From: Cyanobacteria bacterium FACHB-471
Lineage (GTDB): Bacteria > Cyanobacteriota > Cyanobacteriia > Elainellales > Elainellaceae
Assembly: GCA_014695345.1 (NCBI GenBank)
Contig: JACJOC010000012.1
Location: forward strand, 62,001 to 126,000
DNA: 64,000 bases
Reading direction: 5' to 3'
Shown here: positions 1 through 9,074 of the stretch, piece after piece
Position numbering within the stretch: the first letter of the stretch is position 1
How the letters are laid out: every line of letters starts with the position of its first letter
Notes under the pieces: model-generated
The model's database searches: none
What the model was told of the DNA's origin: nothing
The model's input: only the letters and a program-made list of their open reading frames with translations
Position numbers and translations under genes: made by a program

Positions 1-404
1 CCAGTCGCAGAGGACACTCCGTTTACTGAAGGAGACGCAGGTAGCAATCGTTCCCATGTTCCAGGTCCAACAACTCCATCTGCGGTCAACCCTGCTGCTT
101 GTTGAAAGGCGGTAACGGCGATCGCAGTACTCTCCTGATACACACCGTCCACTACGCCGCTGTAGTAGCCCAAAAGCTTGAGCATTGCCTGCAACTCTGC
201 AACCTGTGTGCCCTGACTACCCACTCGCAACGTGATGCGGCTACTTTCCAGTGGCAAAATCTCAGCATTCGGTGCAGGCGCTTGAGCTTCCTGGCTACTG
301 CCGGGTGAAGCGCTTAAGCCAAGCAGCATAAAGCAGCCAATCAGTGCTACCTGCCCAATTTGCAGGCATCGAGGGAATGGGGTGGCGGTCCCCGGATTTT
401 GCAT
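1..404 (-). CDS. Secreted peptidoglycan-binding domain protein (3' end beyond window)
   Basis: Reading the minus strand from an ATG at 404 gives an open frame of 134 codons that runs off the left edge, so the C-terminus is missing. Residues about 15-40 form a hydrophobic signal-like segment (LIGCFMLLGL), followed by a short Pro/Ala-rich stretch. Residues about 58-120 match a PG_binding_1 domain: VGSQGTQVAELQ, LGYYSGVVDGVYQEST, then FQQAAGLTADGVVGPGTW. Such domains bind peptidoglycan or other wall polymers outside the plasma membrane. The domain resembles the one in the protein at 54778-56220. The gene is divergent from the ADP-ribosylglycohydrolase-like gene, so 405-537 probably holds both promoters. 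Any catalytic domain would lie beyond the window. Confidence 0.8.
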   Translation of the reverse strand, partial: MQNPGTATPFPRCLQIGQVALIGCFMLLGLSASPGSSQEAQAPAPNAEILPLESSRITLRVGSQGTQVAELQAMLKLLGYYSGVVDGVYQESTAIAVTAFQQAAGLTADGVVGPGTWERLLPASPSVNGVSSAT

Positions 405-537
405 CAAGTGAGTGCGGCTGGGCTGGAGTCCTGTTTGCATTGAGAGACCACGACTGCGGATCAAAATCCTTCTGAGTTTATCCCAAATTCTTGTCATGAT
501 GAATGAGGCGATCGCCAGAAATCCACAGATACAGTCA

Positions 538-1656
538 ATGCGCTATTCACTTTCCAGCCGATTTCAAGCTGTTTTACTGGGAGCCGCCCTGGGAGAAATT
601 TTAGGCACTCAGTGTCAGGTTATGCAAAGCCAACAGCCGCAAGTCAAACAGCCCTCTCAGTGGACGAGTCTAAGCCGTTGGGGGTTTAGCGACTCAACGC
701 TTGCAAACAGGATTGCGATCGCACCAGCTTGGGGTCGCGTAGCTGTCCAGCTGATAAAAGGACTGATTCGAGGCGGCGGTGGCGAAACAAGCTGGATTAA
801 TGAGGTATTGGATGTCTTAGAAATTCCGTTTGAACAGTCGAACAGAGAACCGAATTCTGAACGAAATTCATCTGAACAAGATGAGGGCAGCCCCCTTCCA
901 GACTTTCCACAGATTGACGCGGGGTTGGCGATCGCTGCCCTTCCGATTACTCTGTTTTTTCATGCTGACCCTCATCAGCTAGAACAGGAGCTTCAACAGG
1001 CAGACAAAGTTTGGCGACATCGACCAGAGTTGAGTGATGGAGTTCTTGCCATCAGTTATGCCCTTTCCCTAGCGCTGAGAGAACAGCTTGACCCAACCCA
1101 ACTCATTGCTGAAATCGTTGAAGAACTGGAGCTGAACCGCGATCGTCCCACAACGACAGACCCATCCGCTCCATCTAATTCTGCTAATTTTGTTGAGCAG
1201 CTTCGATTCGCGCAATCCTTAAACCAGACTAGCCTTGATAGAGCGACAGCTCAGATTCGCGACCAGCTTAGCAAATCACAAACTGGATTAGATGCGCTGA
1301 CCATTGCGATCGCCTTTCACTGTTTTCTAAACACACCAGAAGACTTTTGCCTTTCCGTTACTCGTGCTGCCCAGCTTCACCGAAACCCGCAAACCACCTG
1401 CCTTACAGCAGCCCTATCTGGAGCTTACAACGGGATTAGCAGCATTCCCTTAAACTGGCGGAGTGCTCTGAGTCGCGGCAGTTCTGAACACTCACCCCTA
1501 AACCACCTGTGGGGCGTCGCTACCGAAGCGGAACTGCAACAGCTGTCTGATCAACTTTTAGCCGCTTGGTCTGGAGCCTATGACCTGGTTCACCTACTCA
1601 ATTACCCCGGGCAGACTTTTGCGATCGCGGCCCCAAAGGTCATTCGTCCCCACTAA
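538..1656 (+). CDS. Degenerate ADP-ribosylglycohydrolase-like protein
   Basis: The protein starts with RFQAVLLGAALGEILG, the N-terminal signature of the ADP-ribosylglycohydrolase (DraG) fold, and ends with LSGAYNGISSIPLNWRSAL, which matches the last helices of the fold (compare GLAGIYYGLDNIPVEW in the paralogue at 4591). The metal-binding motifs are missing: there is no W(S/T)DD(T/S) after the first helix, and where GDDTDTTAA is expected the sequence reads HRNPQTTCLTAA. The middle part is a low-identity helical region. I therefore expect it not to hydrolyse ADP-ribose bonds and to have a structural or regulatory role, but this is inference. The frame is open back to a GTG at 412, but the ATG at 538 fits the family N-terminus; ATGs at 496 and 499 are alternatives. 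No strong ribosome binding site separates them. Confidence 0.72.
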   Translation: MRYSLSSRFQAVLLGAALGEILGTQCQVMQSQQPQVKQPSQWTSLSRWGFSDSTLANRIAIAPAWGRVAVQLIKGLIRGGGGETSWINEVLDVLEIPFEQSNREPNSERNSSEQDEGSPLPDFPQIDAGLAIAALPITLFFHADPHQLEQELQQADKVWRHRPELSDGVLAISYALSLALREQLDPTQLIAEIVEELELNRDRPTTTDPSAPSNSANFVEQLRFAQSLNQTSLDRATAQIRDQLSKSQTGLDALTIAIAFHCFLNTPEDFCLSVTRAAQLHRNPQTTCLTAALSGAYNGISSIPLNWRSALSRGSSEHSPLNHLWGVATEAELQQLSDQLLAAWSGAYDLVHLLNYPGQTFAIAAPKVIRPH

Positions 1657-2053
1657 ACCCCACTCAGCAGCCCTATAGCGTTTAGCGTTAATTGTAAGTA
1701 GATGGAAGGGCTCCCCGCTCCCCGGGGTGCCCTTCCATCTGTAGCCTCGTGCACCAACCTGTTTAGCTACAGCAATGAGTTCATACTTTCAACTACAAAT
1801 ACTCGGCACTCTTTACTGTATCTTTCGCCTGGCTTTACAAATTTACATGCCTAAAATCTGGCTTGGATATACTATTACTCAGGGTTAGCTTTTTTGCTGC
1901 AAATCAGACAACGTGAAGTCGCCACTGTTCATGTCCATCTACCAAAACTCCCGCCTTTAGTGTGGCGTTGGTATCTCCAAAAGTTCCATTGTTTTTGCTA
2001 ACACAGCTTGAGTTAGCACAGCTTGATCTAGCAAATCGATTCGGTGGTGGTAG
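1657..2053. other. Intergenic region with palindrome and probable promoter
   Basis: 397 bp without a gene. It holds the 41-nt palindrome at 1700-1740 directly after the upstream gene, then AT-richer sequence before the HD-domain gene. Around 1990-2035 the words GCTTGA and TTAGCA repeat (AACACAGCTTGAGTTAGC, then ACAGCTTGATCTAGC), a short direct repeat whose role is unknown. No RNA gene was seen. Confidence 0.5.
1700..1740. repeat. 41-nt palindrome, probable terminator (family A, copy 1)
   Basis: 12-bp perfect outer arms (AGATGGAAGGGC at 1700-1711 and its complement at 1729-1740) enclose a C/G-rich centre. It lies 44 nt after the stop of the upstream gene. It has the same length and the same outer and inner words as the palindromes at 33026-33066 and 59098-59138, so it belongs to a dispersed repeat family and probably acts as a terminator. 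There is no long T run after it. Confidence 0.7.
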
Positions 2054-4558
2054 ATGCATCTCTTAGATATTTCTCAAAGGCGCTTTAACCGGCTTGTAAG
2101 GCGGCTGTTTGGGAAAGCAAAGCGCTATACCGAGGCTGATCAAACTCGCCGATTTCTGTCCAAGGTTTCAAAACTCAAGTCCAAACAGATTGCAGCGATC
2201 GCTCTCCGCCCTAATCCTCTGCGGCGAAAGTCGTCTGAGCGGGGTGGCTCCCCTTCACCTGTCGCTTTGATTTTGGTGGTTGTTTCTCTCACCAGTGCAA
2301 TTGGGCATCGTTTTTATAACGAACCCAAGCTTGACGTAAACACAATTGCCCCTCAAACCATTCGAGCGCCCGAGTCGGCCAGCGTTGTAGATAGCGAAAC
2401 AACTGAAACCAAGCGGCAAGATGCTCGTACCGGAGCAGTTCCCGTTCTAATGGTTAACCAGGCAGTCAACCAAGAAATTTATCAGACATTACAGCGCTTG
2501 TTTGCTAGAGGCGATGAGTTGCGTCAGCAAGCAGGACCCCTGCCCTATATTGAAACTTCAGTATTATCTACCGGGACTCAACGCCATCTGCGACAGGCAC
2601 AAGAATGGGAATGGAGGACGATCCTGGCATCGGTGAATTCAAGAGCTCAAGCAACAGATCCTCGCACTCGTCCAGATTCGCCATCTCAACCGCCAGGTGT
2701 GCAGGCAAGTTCTTCTCAGCAGCTTGCGATCATCGAGTTACAGGCTTATCAACAAAATGCTTCAGCGGAAGATTTCTCAGCTTTGAGAGAAGTCATCGTC
2801 CGTGCTCGCCAACGCTATACCACCACGGCAGAAACACTGGAGTCTTCTCTCAAAGACGAGCAAAGCAAGTTTTATGACCCCAGTTTCTTTAACTTGACGG
2901 ATGCTGAGTGGAGCAGCACCAAAGCCGGAGTTCGCCAAGCTCTGGAACGCATTCTACTTCAAGGAATTCCGCCAGGGCTACCTGATTCGCTACTAGAAAA
3001 TGCAGTTCGGGCACAGCTTGATTTGACAATTCCAGCTGCATCAAAACCGCTGGCAAGCAAAGTTTTGATGAACGCCGTGCGCCCTAACCTGGTTCAAGAT
3101 CCGGAGCAAACCCGTTTACTTGCCGAGCGGGCAGCCGAGGCAGTTGAGCCTGAAGTTGTGGAGATTAGGCGGGGTGAGGTGATTACTCAGGCAGGTGAGC
3201 CGATCAGCCAGTCCGATTTTGTCTTGCTTGACCATTTTGGCTTGAGCCGCCGAGGAGTCAACTGGCTGGGTGTGATCGGCTTTGGCGGTTTGGTGGCGGG
3301 TGGGATAACTATTTTTCTGTTGGTTGAGCGGCGGTTTCATCCAGGCTTGCGACGACGCGATCACTTCCTGGTGGTTTTGCTGACGCTGACGACTCCCCTG
3401 CTCATCGCGCTGGGCGTTCCGGCAACCAATTTGCCTGCGTTAGGACTGCTGATCGGCAGTTTCTACGGTTCTGCTTTGGGCATTACGGTAGTGGGTTTAT
3501 TAAGCATCGCCCTGCCAATTGGCATGGAGATTTCCTGGGTCACGCTGACTGCCTGTGCGATCGGTAGTATTTTGGGTGCGGGCATGGCAGGGCGACTGCG
3601 ATCGCGCGAAGAGCTGGCGCTATTGGGTGGCGGAGTAGGTTTAGCCCAAGGGATTATTTACCTGCTGCTGAGCCTGATTTTGACGACGCCTGCTAACCCC
3701 GTTTGGTATGCAGTTTTAACCCAATCGGTGCTGCAAGGGTTGATGGGGCTTGCTTGGAGCATTGTCGCACTGGGTATCAGTCCTTATCTAGAACAACTTT
3801 TTGACCTGGTTACCCCGATTCGTCTTGCCGAATTGTCCAATCCCAATCGCCCGTTGTTGAAAAAGTTAGCTTCTGATGCTCCGGGCACATTTCAGCACAC
3901 CCTATTTGTCGCAACCCTGGCTGAAGCTGCGGCCCGTGCATTGGGCTGTAACGTAGAACTGGTGAGAGCGGGAACGCTCTACCACGATGTTGGCAAAATG
4001 CATGATGCGCTGGGCTTTATTGAGAATCAGATGGGCGGGCCGAATAAGCACGACCTGATCGATGACCCCTGGAAGAGCGCAACCATTATCAAAAAGCACG
4101 TCAGTGAAGGGGTCGTAATGGCGCGAAAATATCGCTTGCCCAAGGCAATTCAAGCCTTTATCCCGGAACATCAGGGCAGTATGCTAATCACTTATTTCTA
4201 CTATCAAGCGCAACAGCGAGCGAAAGAAAACCCCGACCTGGTGATTAACGAAGCCGATTTCCGCTATGACGGACCCATTCCTCAGTCTCGCGAAACGGGG
4301 ATTGTGATGCTGGCAGATTCATGCGAGGCGGCACTGCGATCGCTCAAAGATGCTAGCCGCGATGAAGCTTTAGCAATGGTTAACCGCATTCTACGGGCCC
4401 GCTGGCAAGATAACCAGATGGTGGATTGTGGGTTAACCCGAGCAGACATGACTAAAATTGCCGAAATTTTTGTGCGCGTCTGGCAACAGTTCAACCACCA
4501 GCGCATCCCCTACCCCAAAGCAGCCTTCGGTACACAGCCTGCTCCTGCTGCGAAGTAA
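2054..4558 (+). CDS. 7TM-HD domain phosphodiesterase (PgpH-type, probable c-di-AMP hydrolase)
   Basis: 834 residues. Order: short basic cytoplasmic N-terminus; one membrane segment near residues 70-85; a large extracytoplasmic region (about 90-400) typical of 7TMR-HDED; a bundle of about seven hydrophobic helices (about 400-590); and a cytoplasmic HD domain (about 600-790). The HD motif is AGTLYHDVGKMHDALGFIEN near residue 640, with downstream EHQGS and MLADSCEAALRSL, as in PgpH proteins. Family knowledge: PgpH hydrolyses c-di-AMP to pApA; in cyanobacteria this nucleotide is linked to osmotic, potassium and night-time physiology. That this protein does so is inferred from architecture. It is near full family length with no lesions. 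The gene is followed convergently by an ADP-ribosylglycohydrolase. Confidence 0.9.
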   Translation: MHLLDISQRRFNRLVRRLFGKAKRYTEADQTRRFLSKVSKLKSKQIAAIALRPNPLRRKSSERGGSPSPVALILVVVSLTSAIGHRFYNEPKLDVNTIAPQTIRAPESASVVDSETTETKRQDARTGAVPVLMVNQAVNQEIYQTLQRLFARGDELRQQAGPLPYIETSVLSTGTQRHLRQAQEWEWRTILASVNSRAQATDPRTRPDSPSQPPGVQASSSQQLAIIELQAYQQNASAEDFSALREVIVRARQRYTTTAETLESSLKDEQSKFYDPSFFNLTDAEWSSTKAGVRQALERILLQGIPPGLPDSLLENAVRAQLDLTIPAASKPLASKVLMNAVRPNLVQDPEQTRLLAERAAEAVEPEVVEIRRGEVITQAGEPISQSDFVLLDHFGLSRRGVNWLGVIGFGGLVAGGITIFLLVERRFHPGLRRRDHFLVVLLTLTTPLLIALGVPATNLPALGLLIGSFYGSALGITVVGLLSIALPIGMEISWVTLTACAIGSILGAGMAGRLRSREELALLGGGVGLAQGIIYLLLSLILTTPANPVWYAVLTQSVLQGLMGLAWSIVALGISPYLEQLFDLVTPIRLAELSNPNRPLLKKLASDAPGTFQHTLFVATLAEAAARALGCNVELVRAGTLYHDVGKMHDALGFIENQMGGPNKHDLIDDPWKSATIIKKHVSEGVVMARKYRLPKAIQAFIPEHQGSMLITYFYYQAQQRAKENPDLVINEADFRYDGPIPQSRETGIVMLADSCEAALRSLKDASRDEALAMVNRILRARWQDNQMVDCGLTRADMTKIAEIFVRVWQQFNHQRIPYPKAAFGTQPAPAAK

Positions 4559-4590
4559 GCAGCAAACGCCAAGCAAATATCAAGCAAACA

Positions 4591-5523
4591 TCAGGCGTTA
4601 GTGACCTGTTCAAATCGAGTTGCTAAATCTTCAATTGCTGCTTTTCGAGCAATCTGATTTATCCACTCCACAGGAATGTTGTCTAACCCATAGTAGATTC
4701 CGGCTAGACCTCCTGTGACAGCAGCAGTTGTATCGGTATCGTCGCCCAAATTAACTGCTTTCAACACCGCTTCAGCATAAGAATGGGTGTTGAGTAAACA
4801 CCAGAGCGCAGCTTCTAACGTATGAATCACATAGCCACTCGATTGAATCGCATCAACAGGTAGGCTAGCGATCGCCCCATTCGTGATCCGTTCAAAGTGC
4901 GGCAGTTCCAAACTGTAGGGTGATTTCTGATAAATTTGCTGAACTCGTTCCCACCCCTGCCGATAGGCCGTTTCCAGGTCAGACCCTTGCAGCAGATCAA
5001 TGGCAACACTGATGTAAATGCCACACGCGATCTGAGAACGAGGATGAGCATGGGTAATGCTGGCAACTTGATGGACGCGATCGATTAACTCTGGGAAGTC
5101 TAGCCGCTTGTGCCAGTACGCCATCGGCAAAATTCGCATTAGAGAACCGTTGCCATTGCTGCGATCGCTGCTCTCACCCGACTCCAAAGGAGAAATGCCG
5201 CGCTGTAATTTGGCGATCGCCACTTGAGTCGTGTTTCCCACATCAAATGTTTCACCATGTGCCGTCCAGTACGCTTCACTGTACCAGCAGCAAAATTTTT
5301 CAGCGATATCCTTCGGCGAATATCCGCTACAGAGGCTTTCTGCCAAACAAAAGGTTAGCGAACTGTCATCAGACCAGGTACCGGGCGGTTGGTTCCAGGT
5401 GCCATAGCCCTGCATTCCTGCAACTGGAGCTATTGTCCGTTGAGCCCGACTTGTAAACTCGACTGGAACGCCCAGCGCATCTCCAACACACAAACCCACA
5501 AACCCAGATAAACAGCTAGACAT
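4591..5523 (-). CDS. ADP-ribosylglycohydrolase family protein
   Basis: 310 residues, a complete DraG-fold protein. The N-terminal GFVGLCVGDALGVPVEF, the metal-binding GTWSDDSSLTFCLAESL near residue 50, GNGSLMRILPMAYW, and GDDTDTTAAVTGGLAG near residue 262 supply the acidic ligands of the two-metal site. The family removes ADP-ribose from proteins or small molecules; the substrate here cannot be told from sequence. It is the intact paralogue of the degenerate gene at 538-1656, with the c-di-AMP phosphodiesterase gene between them. It converges on that gene with 32 bp between stops. Start ATG at 5523. Confidence 0.9.
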   Translation of the reverse strand: MSSCLSGFVGLCVGDALGVPVEFTSRAQRTIAPVAGMQGYGTWNQPPGTWSDDSSLTFCLAESLCSGYSPKDIAEKFCCWYSEAYWTAHGETFDVGNTTQVAIAKLQRGISPLESGESSDRSNGNGSLMRILPMAYWHKRLDFPELIDRVHQVASITHAHPRSQIACGIYISVAIDLLQGSDLETAYRQGWERVQQIYQKSPYSLELPHFERITNGAIASLPVDAIQSSGYVIHTLEAALWCLLNTHSYAEAVLKAVNLGDDTDTTAAVTGGLAGIYYGLDNIPVEWINQIARKAAIEDLATRFEQVTNA

Positions 5524-5809
5524 AGTTTTTATTGAGGACTCTGAATGTTCCCTCTAGGCTATTGCGAACGCAATCAAAGATCATCAACAGCCAGAAGCCA
5601 GGCATGAGGAAGACAAGAAATGGAATGATGAGAAAGAATGCTTCCGGTCGAGTAGAAGCAAATTAAACTGCAAAACTGCTGCTGCTCACTAGATCTGAAA
5701 CATTCACAGGAATCTTCACAAAATAAATTAACCCAGCCCTTAGAAGATATCCTTCCAAGAACTGGGTTTATAACATTGCACTATCTTGCGCTTGCAGTCT
5801 GAATCAGTG

Positions 5810-6178
5810 CTACTTAACGGGCTCGCGAACTACCCCATCGGGCATGGTTGCCCCCTCTAGAGATGCGTCCTTGAGATTAGACTGCTCCAGTTTAACTCCG
5901 GTCAAATTTGCGCCTGTGAAATTTGTCCCGGTCAAATTTGCACCTGTGAGGTTTGCACCTGACAAGTTCGCACCTGTGAGGTTTGTATTCCACAAGTTAG
6001 CGTTACGCAAATCTGCTCCGCTAAGACAGGAATAGCTCAGGTTGACTTGAGTCAAATCTGCTTCACTAAAGTTAACACGCCTTAGATTTACACTTCTTAG
6101 TTTCGCTGCAATCAAATTGATGCCGCTAAAGTTTCTCTGTCCGGCAGCATACCGGCTCAGAAGTTCAGGAGTTTTCAT
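5810..6178 (-). CDS. Pentapeptide repeat protein
   Basis: 122 residues made almost entirely of A(D/N)LXX pentapeptides from about residue 25 to 110 (for example GADLRNANLWNTNLTGANLS), which fold as a right-handed quadrilateral beta-helix. There is no signal peptide or other domain. The DNA repeats accordingly, with motifs such as GTCAAATTTG and CACCTGTGAGGTTTG recurring at about 5895-5990. Function is unknown; the family includes topoisomerase-protecting and thylakoid-lumen members, but nothing here points to either. The start lies 12 nt after the stop of rbp on the same strand, so the two are probably cotranscribed. Confidence 0.85.
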   Translation of the reverse strand: MKTPELLSRYAAGQRNFSGINLIAAKLRSVNLRRVNFSEADLTQVNLSYSCLSGADLRNANLWNTNLTGANLSGANLTGANLTGTNFTGANLTGVKLEQSNLKDASLEGATMPDGVVREPVK

Positions 6179-6190
6179 GGTTTATTTCTT

Positions 6191-6490
6191 CTAGTAGCGA
6201 CGACGGTTATTATTGCCCCAACCGCCGCCACCCGAAGAGCCTCTATCTTCGCGAGGTTTTGCTTTGTTAACTCTCAAATCACGCCCCATCCACTCGGCTC
6301 CATCCAATGCTTCGATGGCTGCTGCCTCTTCTGCATCTGTCCCCATTTCAACAAAACCAAAGCCTCTCATACGACCCGTTTCCCGGTCAGTTGGTAACTG
6401 AACTCGCTTAACCGTACCGTATTCAGCAAAAACGGTGTTGACATCAGCTTCGGTGACTTCGTAGGACAGATTACCTACATAGATTGACAT
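6191..6490 (-). CDS. rbp: RRM-type RNA-binding protein
   Basis: 99 residues. One RNA recognition motif covers residues 2-80 with RNP2 (IYVGNLSY) and RNP1 (RGFGFVEM), then a short Gly/Arg-rich tail (GSSGGGGWGNNNRRRY). This is the glycine-tailed, cold-inducible class of cyanobacterial Rbp proteins. They bind RNA and help adapt to low temperature or localise mRNA; the family role is known, the role of this copy is inferred. A gene for a pentapeptide-repeat protein follows after 12 nt. An AT-rich leader lies upstream, as is usual for rbp genes controlled at the 5' UTR. Confidence 0.93.
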   Translation of the reverse strand: MSIYVGNLSYEVTEADVNTVFAEYGTVKRVQLPTDRETGRMRGFGFVEMGTDAEEAAAIEALDGAEWMGRDLRVNKAKPREDRGSSGGGGWGNNNRRRY

Positions 6491-6938
6491 AAGCTACTCC
6501 GGTTAGAAAAATATCTGAGATCCAAATTTCGGATAGCCGTCTGCCGATGATATACAAACTAAACTTACACCGAATTAAAGCCTCACATTTACTATATCCT
6601 GAATCTTTGCTGGAGCAAGCGTTTTTTACCGCTCGTTCAAATTTTGTAGGTTAGGAAGGTTAGGAAAGAGAGAATGTAGACCAATTGTAATGATTGAAAT
6701 TCAGTTTCTACAGCCATCTGGCTTTAATCATCAGGCTTCTTAAGAGATGATTTTAAAACTGAGAGTGTTTATATTTAAACATTTACATTCGGTCAAGCAG
6801 ATTTGATTTGCGATCGCTCAAACCCTTCTCTGAAGCAAGATCGAACAGGATTTCTATAACTTAATGAAGGTTAAGATTCAATTGTTCAGATAACTTAACG
6901 ACCAATTCACAATTTTAGAGATAAGGTTAAGTTAACTG
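6491..6938. promoter_or_regulatory. Divergent AT-rich region upstream of rbp and a small gene
   Basis: About 450 bp of AT-rich DNA between the divergent rbp and the small plus-strand gene. It should hold the rbp promoter and 5' leader and, on the other side, the small gene's promoter. A 9-bp perfect inverted repeat (TAACTTAAC at 6891-6899, GTTAAGTTA at 6926-6934) and a further GGTTAAG at about 6868 lie just before the plus-strand gene; they could be a regulator site or a leader hairpin. Confidence 0.4.
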
Positions 6939-7004
6939 ATGGGGAAGACAAACCCATATTTTATAAATTTTGGCAGTTCGTTTTTGAAACCAGAGGATAA
7001 AGAC

Positions 7005-7190
7005 ATGTTGAGCACAGATACATATAACTTTGAAGTTCAGCCCGGGACTCGTAATCACAAAGGATATTTTGTTCAAGAAACTGCTTACAAGCTAGTTGGA
7101 ATTGATCAGGCGGGTTGGGCACTGATTTGTCTTGACAACACGACTTGCCACTATGTTGATCCTGATAGTCTTCAGGAGTTACTAGGTTAA
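7005..7190 (+). CDS. Small conserved-type hypothetical protein
   Basis: From the ATG at 7005 the frame encodes 61 residues, with a good AGAGGATAA ribosome site about 5 nt upstream. An in-frame ATG at 6939 would add 22 residues but has no clear ribosome site and lies at the edge of the inverted repeat. The protein is soluble-looking and acidic with no signal peptide (begins MLSTDTYNFEV, ends HYVDPDSLQELLG). The GYFVQETAYKLVGIDQAGWA segment suggests a small beta-rich fold. I do not recognise a family. A terminator-like hairpin follows at 7256-7294, which supports it being an independently transcribed gene. Confidence 0.6.
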   Translation: MLSTDTYNFEVQPGTRNHKGYFVQETAYKLVGIDQAGWALICLDNTTCHYVDPDSLQELLG

Positions 7191-7255
7191 AATGTCGTGT
7201 AGCGGGGAACACAATTTCCTTTGGTTTGAGGACTGACGTTGCAGATTGTGAACGA

Positions 7256-7294
7256 AAATTGGGGCGTAGGGGCGTAGTTCCCGCGCCCCAATTT
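7256..7294 (+). terminator. Hairpin terminator after small gene
   Basis: 11-bp perfect stem (AAATTGGGGCG at 7256-7266, CGCCCCAATTT at 7284-7294) with a 17-nt loop, followed by a T-rich stretch (GTTTCTTTTG). It sits between the small gene and the radical SAM gene. Confidence 0.65.
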
Positions 7295-7400
7295 GTTTCT
7301 TTTGATGGTTCTTACAATCGCCAATTTCACAAATTATTTAGCCCTGCTATATGCTGGGAAAATATTCTGGGTCAATATTCATAGTGTGAGGCACGACTTA

Positions 7401-8990
7401 ATGCGGGTTTTACTGCTTTATCCCCTTTTCCCAAAGTCATTCTGGTCTTTTGATAAAGCTTTGGAGCTGGTTGGTCGTAAGGTTTCTCTCCCTCCATTGA
7501 GCCTAACTACGGTCGCTGCGATCTTGCCTCAAACCTGGGAGTTTCGTCTAGCTGACCGCAACGTCCGACTAGAGAGCGAAGCTGACTGGTATTGGGCAGA
7601 TTTAGTCATCATTTCAGGCATGATTGTGCAGAAGCCTGACATGCTGCACCTGATTAGCGAAGCAAAACGGCGCGGCAAGCGGGTTGCTGTTGGTGGTCCT
7701 TACGTTACCTCTGTGCCCGAAGCGGCGCAAGAAGCGGGCGCAGATTTCTTGGTGTTAGACGAAGGCGAAATCACCCTGCCGATGCTGGTGGAAGCGCTGG
7801 AGCGAGGAGAAACTTCAGGCGTATTCCGTGCTAATGGGGAGAAACCTGATGTCACGACGACCCCTGTTCCCCGATTTGACTTACTGGATTTGCGGGCATA
7901 CAACGATATGTCAGTTCAGTTTTCGCGGGGTTGTCCGTTTCAATGTGAGTTTTGCGACATTATCGTACTGTACGGTCGTAAGCCTCGAACGAAGGCTCCT
8001 GCTCAACTTTTGGCAGAGTTGCAGGCGCTGTATGACTTAGGCTGGCGGCGATCGATTTTTATCGTAGATGACAACTTCATTGGCAATAAGCGCAATGTGA
8101 AGCTGCTACTGCGAGAACTAGCGCCTTGGATGAAGGAACACGGTTATCCATTCCGCCTGACTACAGAGGCTTCTGTAGATTTGGCTCAAGATCAGGAATT
8201 ATTGGATTTAATGATTGCAGCTAATTTTACAGCTGTGTTTTTAGGCATCGAAACCCCCGATACAGAAAGCCTTTCTTTAACTCAAAAGTTTCAAAATACG
8301 CGCAACTCGTTAATAGAATCTGTGCAAAAGATTAACGAAGTAGGTCTGCGAGTCATGGCGGGTTTCATCATCGGGTTTGATGATGAGAAGCCAGGAGCAG
8401 GCGATCGCATCGTTGAATTTGTTGAAGCGACCGCAATTCCACAAGCGCTCTTTAGTATGCTTCAGGCCTTGCCCAACACGGCTCTGTGGCATCGACTTGA
8501 AAAAGAAGGGCGATTGCTTGATGGCGACGATGAAGCTAACATTCACCAGACGACATTAACCAACTTTATTCCGACTCGCCCCCTAGAAGAAATTGCACGG
8601 GAATATGTCCGTTGTTTCTGGGATTTGTATGAGCCTAGCCGCTATTTAGCGCGAGTTCATCGTCACTTTCTGGCTATGAAACCAAACCCTAATAAGAAGA
8701 AGTTTAAAGTGCCAGAATTTTCTGACATTCGGGCGCTTTTTACCATTTGTTGGCGGCAAGGGATCAAGCGAGATACACGCTTTCAGTTTTGGCGGCAGCT
8801 TTTCTCAATCATTCGGCACAACCCAGGTGTGTTTGAAACCTATCTAGTTAATTGTGCTTTGAATGAACATTTTGCTGAATATCGTCAAATTGTGCGAAAT
8901 GAAATTGAAGCGCAGTTGACGGAGTATCTAGCAGCGAAAGCAGAGTCCAATTTGAAAACTGCCGAACTGCAAGAACCCGCCGTTCTGTAG
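7401..8990 (+). CDS. B12-binding radical SAM protein (HpnP-like, DUF4070 type)
   Basis: About 529 residues from the ATG at 7401. Residues 1-150 form a cobalamin-binding Rossmann domain (MRVLLLYPLFP, then VAVGGPYVTSVP). The radical SAM cluster is SRGCPFQCEFCDI near residue 177 (CX3CX2C), then a TIM-barrel region with FIVDDNFIGNKRN and GIETPD, and a DUF4070-like C-terminal part. The closest family I know is the hopanoid C-2 methylase HpnP and its many cyanobacterial relatives; sequence alone does not prove hopanoid methylation. No hopanoid genes (shc, hpn) are in the window. The frame extends upstream to 7293, but that stretch overlaps the hairpin and is not typical of the family. Confidence 0.85.
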   Translation: MRVLLLYPLFPKSFWSFDKALELVGRKVSLPPLSLTTVAAILPQTWEFRLADRNVRLESEADWYWADLVIISGMIVQKPDMLHLISEAKRRGKRVAVGGPYVTSVPEAAQEAGADFLVLDEGEITLPMLVEALERGETSGVFRANGEKPDVTTTPVPRFDLLDLRAYNDMSVQFSRGCPFQCEFCDIIVLYGRKPRTKAPAQLLAELQALYDLGWRRSIFIVDDNFIGNKRNVKLLLRELAPWMKEHGYPFRLTTEASVDLAQDQELLDLMIAANFTAVFLGIETPDTESLSLTQKFQNTRNSLIESVQKINEVGLRVMAGFIIGFDDEKPGAGDRIVEFVEATAIPQALFSMLQALPNTALWHRLEKEGRLLDGDDEANIHQTTLTNFIPTRPLEEIAREYVRCFWDLYEPSRYLARVHRHFLAMKPNPNKKKFKVPEFSDIRALFTICWRQGIKRDTRFQFWRQLFSIIRHNPGVFETYLVNCALNEHFAEYRQIVRNEIEAQLTEYLAAKAESNLKTAELQEPAVL

Positions 8991-9023
8991 TATAGGCGCT
9001 TTTATAGTGCTAGTCGCTTAAGT

Positions 9024-9074
9024 TAGAACAAAGAAGGGAGGCAGGGTGAAGACCTGCCTCCCTTCTTTGTTCTA
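9024..9074. terminator. 22-bp perfect stem, bidirectional terminator
   Basis: Perfect 22-bp arms at 9024-9045 and 9053-9074 with a 7-nt loop, between the convergent radical SAM gene and the Uma2 pseudogene. The arms begin TAGAACAAAGAAGG. The A-rich 5' side and T-rich 3' side suit termination in both directions. Confidence 0.8.

Noticed and set aside
412-537. N-terminal extension (42 residues) of the ADP-ribosylglycohydrolase-like gene
   Set aside because: The extra residues are unlike the family, begin with GTG and overlap the divergent promoter region; the start at 538 matches the conserved first helix.
5844-6035. Plus-strand frame with repeated FAPVKFAPV words
   Set aside because: It is the reverse reading of the pentapeptide-repeat gene.
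7293-7400. N-terminal extension of the radical SAM gene
   Set aside because: It begins inside the terminator hairpin, and the B12-binding domain starts cleanly at the ATG at 7401.
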